DNA of 59,416 nt from assembly GCA_001628405.1 (NCBI GenBank), contig LURN01000009.1, positions 1 to 59,416 on the forward strand. Reading direction: 5' to 3'. The stretch is from Candidatus Thioglobus sp. REDSEA-S12_B1 (lineage in GTDB: Bacteria > Pseudomonadota > Gammaproteobacteria > PS1 > Pseudothioglobaceae). Position numbers and translations under genes: made by a program. Shown here one piece after another: positions 58,315 to 59,416 of this stretch; the first letter of the stretch is position 1; each line of letters opens with the position of its first letter. Below the pieces are notes generated by a model. It saw only the letters and a program-made list of their open reading frames with translations, was not told the DNA's origin and searched no databases.

Positions 58315-58408
58315 TAAATTAAATTCACCCTCAATTCAAACATATATATCTATTGTTTGCTTCAATATTTGGTTTAACCCAAATCTCATTAAATAAAATA
58401 AAACCTTT

Positions 58409-59416
58409 ATGAAACTTTCAGAATTAAAAATTAAAACGCCTGCAGACCTACTTGACCTTGCTCAGTCTCTGGGTATTGAAAATATCTCAAGAGCAAAAAA
58501 ACAAACACTCATCTTCGCAATTCTTAAGCACAAAGCAGAGAATGAAGAGGAGGTTTTTGGTGATGGTGTTTTAGATATATTGCAAGAGGGTTATGGGTTT
58601 TTGAGATCTTCAAACGATTCTTATGTTTCTGGACCGGATGATATTTATGTTTCTCCAAACCAAATTAGAAGGTTTAATTTATCAACTGGAGATCTTGTTA
58701 CTGGGAAAATTCGTGCTCCAAAAAAAGGTGAAAAATACTTTGCACTTATAAAGGTCTCAGAGGTCAATGGAGATGCCCCAGAAAATATAAGGAATCGTAT
58801 TCCATTTTCTTCATTAACTCCGCTGCATCCTAACCAAAGACTTGGTCTTGAGCTTGGAAATGGAGGAACTGAAGACATCACAGCTAGAGTGATAGATTTA
58901 GTTGCACCATTTGGTAAAGGACAAAGAGGGCTTCTTGTTGCCCCTCCAAAAGCTGGAAAAACTATGATTATGCAGAATATCGCTTCTTCAATTTCTGTGA
59001 ATCATCCCGAGTGTGAGCTCATTGTTCTTTTAATTGATGAAAGGCCAGAAGAAGTGACTGAAATGGAAAGAACAGTTAGGGGTGAAGTTATCTCATCAAC
59101 CTTTGATGAGCCAGCTAAAAGACATGTCCAGGTGGCTGAAATTGTAATCGAAAAGGCTAAAAGACGGGCTGAGCAGGGCAAAGATGTAATTATTTTGCTT
59201 GACTCAATTACCCGTTTAGCAAGAGCCTACAACACTGTTGCACCATCCTCAGGAAAGGTTTTAACTGGAGGTGTTGATGCTAATGCACTTCAAAGGCCAA
59301 AACGCTTCTTTGGTGCGGCGCGCAATATTGAAAATGGTGGCAGCATTACAATTATTTCAACAGCTTTAATTGAAACAGAATCCAAGATGGATGAGGTCAT
59401 TTACCAAGAATTTAAG
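58409..59416 (+). CDS. rho: Transcription termination factor Rho (3' end outside window)
   Basis: Hexameric RNA helicase that terminates transcription. ATG at 58409; 336 codons are present and the frame is open at the edge, so roughly the last 80 residues are missing. N-terminal [23 protein letters not shown]-binding cold-shock-like domain [22 protein letters not shown]-loop [18 protein letters not shown] with Lys184 numbered as in E. coli, Walker [17 protein letters not shown]-loop [20 protein letters not shown] and R-loop-adjacent [20 protein letters not shown]. Downstream of trxA as expected. Confidence 0.97.
   Translation, partial: MKLSELKIKTPADLLDLAQSLGIENISRAKKQTLIFAILKHKAENEEEVFGDGVLDILQEGYGFLRSSNDSYVSGPDDIYVSPNQIRRFNLSTGDLVTGKIRAPKKGEKYFALIKVSEVNGDAPENIRNRIPFSSLTPLHPNQRLGLELGNGGTEDITARVIDLVAPFGKGQRGLLVAPPKAGKTMIMQNIASSISVNHPECELIVLLIDERPEEVTEMERTVRGEVISSTFDEPAKRHVQVAEIVIEKAKRRAEQGKDVIILLDSITRLARAYNTVAPSSGKVLTGGVDANALQRPKRFFGAARNIENGGSITIISTALIETESKMDEVIYQEFK

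Noticed and set aside
58279..58408. Rho leader peptide or attenuator
   Set aside because: The spacer has no convincing short ORF, hairpin or T-tract; only a 7-bp tandem repeat is seen.

Overview
This window looks like a chromosomal segment of an AT-rich, compact, Gram-negative gammaproteobacterium, probably a streamlined marine one of the SAR86 type. The taxon is inferred from gene content only. LpxC and RNase E indicate a gammaproteobacterial outer-membrane cell. RoxA/YcfD, SlyX, an E. coli-type PntAB pair, recR-ybaB-dnaX-ffs and trxA-rho point the same way. Spacers are short, many genes overlap by 1-8 bp, and I saw no insertion sequence, prophage, CRISPR array, tRNA or rRNA. The only non-coding RNA gene I am confident of is the 4.5S SRP RNA.

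Layout. 1-5.1 kb: end of a UbiH-type flavin hydroxylase, pdxH, then aroE and rne on the minus strand, and a pteridine-reductase-like SDR. 5.2-13.3 kb: a long plus-strand run of a MidA-type methyltransferase, uppP, pepN, pncC, dusA, ftsA and lpxC; ftsZ is missing from between ftsA and lpxC. 13.4-20.2 kb: ilvB-ilvN-ilvC-pssA, a Leu-rich leader peptide, leuA, a HolD-like gene and queH. 20.2-22.5 kb (minus): argD-argF behind a leader with its own promoter, an Arg-containing leader ORF, and an intrinsic terminator 20 nt before argD. 22.6-28.8 kb: hpf, mgtE and a block of accessory genes (DUF2007 zinc protein, two LysE-type exporters, VOC protein, two GNATs, and an HxlR regulator with a divergent quinone reductase). 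28.9-34.5 kb: pntAB, a DMSP-demethylase-like gene and phosphomannomutase. 34.7-42.5 kb: aceE, HopJ-family gene, MFS transporter, slyX, pnp, roxA. 42.6-46.2 kb: a 2OG-Fe(II) oxygenase/methyltransferase pair, guaB, and an SH3/coiled-coil envelope protein. 46.3-55.4 kb (minus): valS, recR, ybaB, dnaX, ffs, a D-amino-acid-type aminotransferase, dacA, rodA and a Mth938-domain gene. 55.5-59.4 kb: gltX, an AEC transporter, trxA and the first 336 codons of rho.

The most interesting theme is cis-acting RNA control in a small genome. The argDF operon appears to carry a ribosome-mediated attenuator: a 28-codon ORF with an Arg-Arg pair, an 11-bp antiterminator whose 5' arm would be covered by a ribosome at the stop codon, and a strong terminator. 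leuA has a Leu-rich, apparently leaderless leader peptide (10 Leu in 24 codons). rne and pnp each have structured 5' leaders suited to feedback control, and dnaX has an A10 tract suited to making a short gamma form. All of these are read directly from sequence; their function is inference.
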